Shown piece by piece: positions 13,251-13,318 of a stretch of 13,318 bases of DNA. A program made the translations under genes and the position numbers. Source of the stretch: Cephalothrix simula (lineage: Eukaryota; Nemertea; Palaeonemertea; Archinemertea; Cephalotrichidae); the NCBI GenBank assembly GCA_035591015.1, contig JAXIUW010131114.1:1-13318 (forward strand), written 5' to 3'. Position 1 is the stretch's first letter. Every line of letters begins with the position of its first letter. Under the pieces are notes generated by a model. That model was given only the letters and a program-made list of their open reading frames with translations, made no database searches and was not told the origin of the DNA.

Positions 13251-13318
13251 ACCCCTCGGCAAAAAATTTTGCCGGAGGGGTATTAGTATGGTCGTGTCTG
13301 TCTGTCTGTCTGTCTGTC
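13251..13318. repeat. Palindrome ACCCCTCGGCAAAA/TTTTGCCGGAGGGGT followed by (TGTC)n microsatellite
   Basis: 13251..13281 is a near-perfect palindrome with one unpaired G. It is followed after a short spacer by six TGTC units (13295..13318) running off the edge. A hairpin joined to a tetranucleotide array resembles the microsatellite-bearing non-autonomous elements (including Helitron-like ones) common in bivalve and other spiralian genomes. That family assignment is inference. Confidence 0.6.

Overview
The window is intron-rich eukaryotic nuclear DNA from an animal. Coding sequence is sparse, split by canonical GT/AG introns and separated by AT-rich DNA full of small inverted-repeat transposons. 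The gene content, the abundance of foldback elements and the terminal palindrome-plus-(TGTC)n motif suggest a marine invertebrate, possibly a spiralian such as a mollusc. That placement is inference and no species is claimed.

Three genes can be built from exons whose splice sites and reading phases agree. (1) On the minus strand, positions 4222 to 257 carry the first five coding exons of PRMT7, the type III protein arginine methyltransferase. The gene runs off the left edge. (2) On the plus strand, a BOD1/BOD1L1-type (Shg1 domain) gene has exon 1 at 4545..4673 and exon 2 at 12573..12697, joined by a 7.9 kb intron. It runs off the right edge. (3) Inside that intron, on the opposite strand, lies a complete three-exon gene (11509 to 7827). 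It encodes a 124-residue secreted, probably GPI-anchored Ly6/uPAR protein with all ten cysteines.

PRMT7 and BOD1 are head to head. Their first plausible start codons are about 320 bp apart and share an AT-rich promoter with a YY1-like ATGGCGGCG element and a 30-codon upstream ORF. No functional link between the chromatin/kinetochore pair and the nested Ly6 gene is visible beyond position.

Most of the remaining DNA is mobile-element debris. One MITE family with very long arms (termini ATGGATGGAAAAATTGGATG) has five copies, near 1379, 7074..7773, 8101..8471, 11766..12150 and 12973..13220. Three of them surround or sit inside the Ly6 gene, and one makes up most of its second intron. Other elements are a 571 bp element with 31 bp terminal inverted repeats (431..1001), a 141 bp palindromic element with a perfect 8 bp target duplication (3551..3691), a 79 bp foldback (2180..2258), a possible 410 bp inverted-repeat element (9858..10267), a LINE-like 3' tail (about 9430..9518), and a palindrome with a tetranucleotide microsatellite at the right end.

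I found no tRNA, rRNA, CRISPR array or bacterial-type gene. The most notable structure is the antisense nested Ly6 gene embedded in a cluster of palindromic MITEs, not a clearly new biochemical system.
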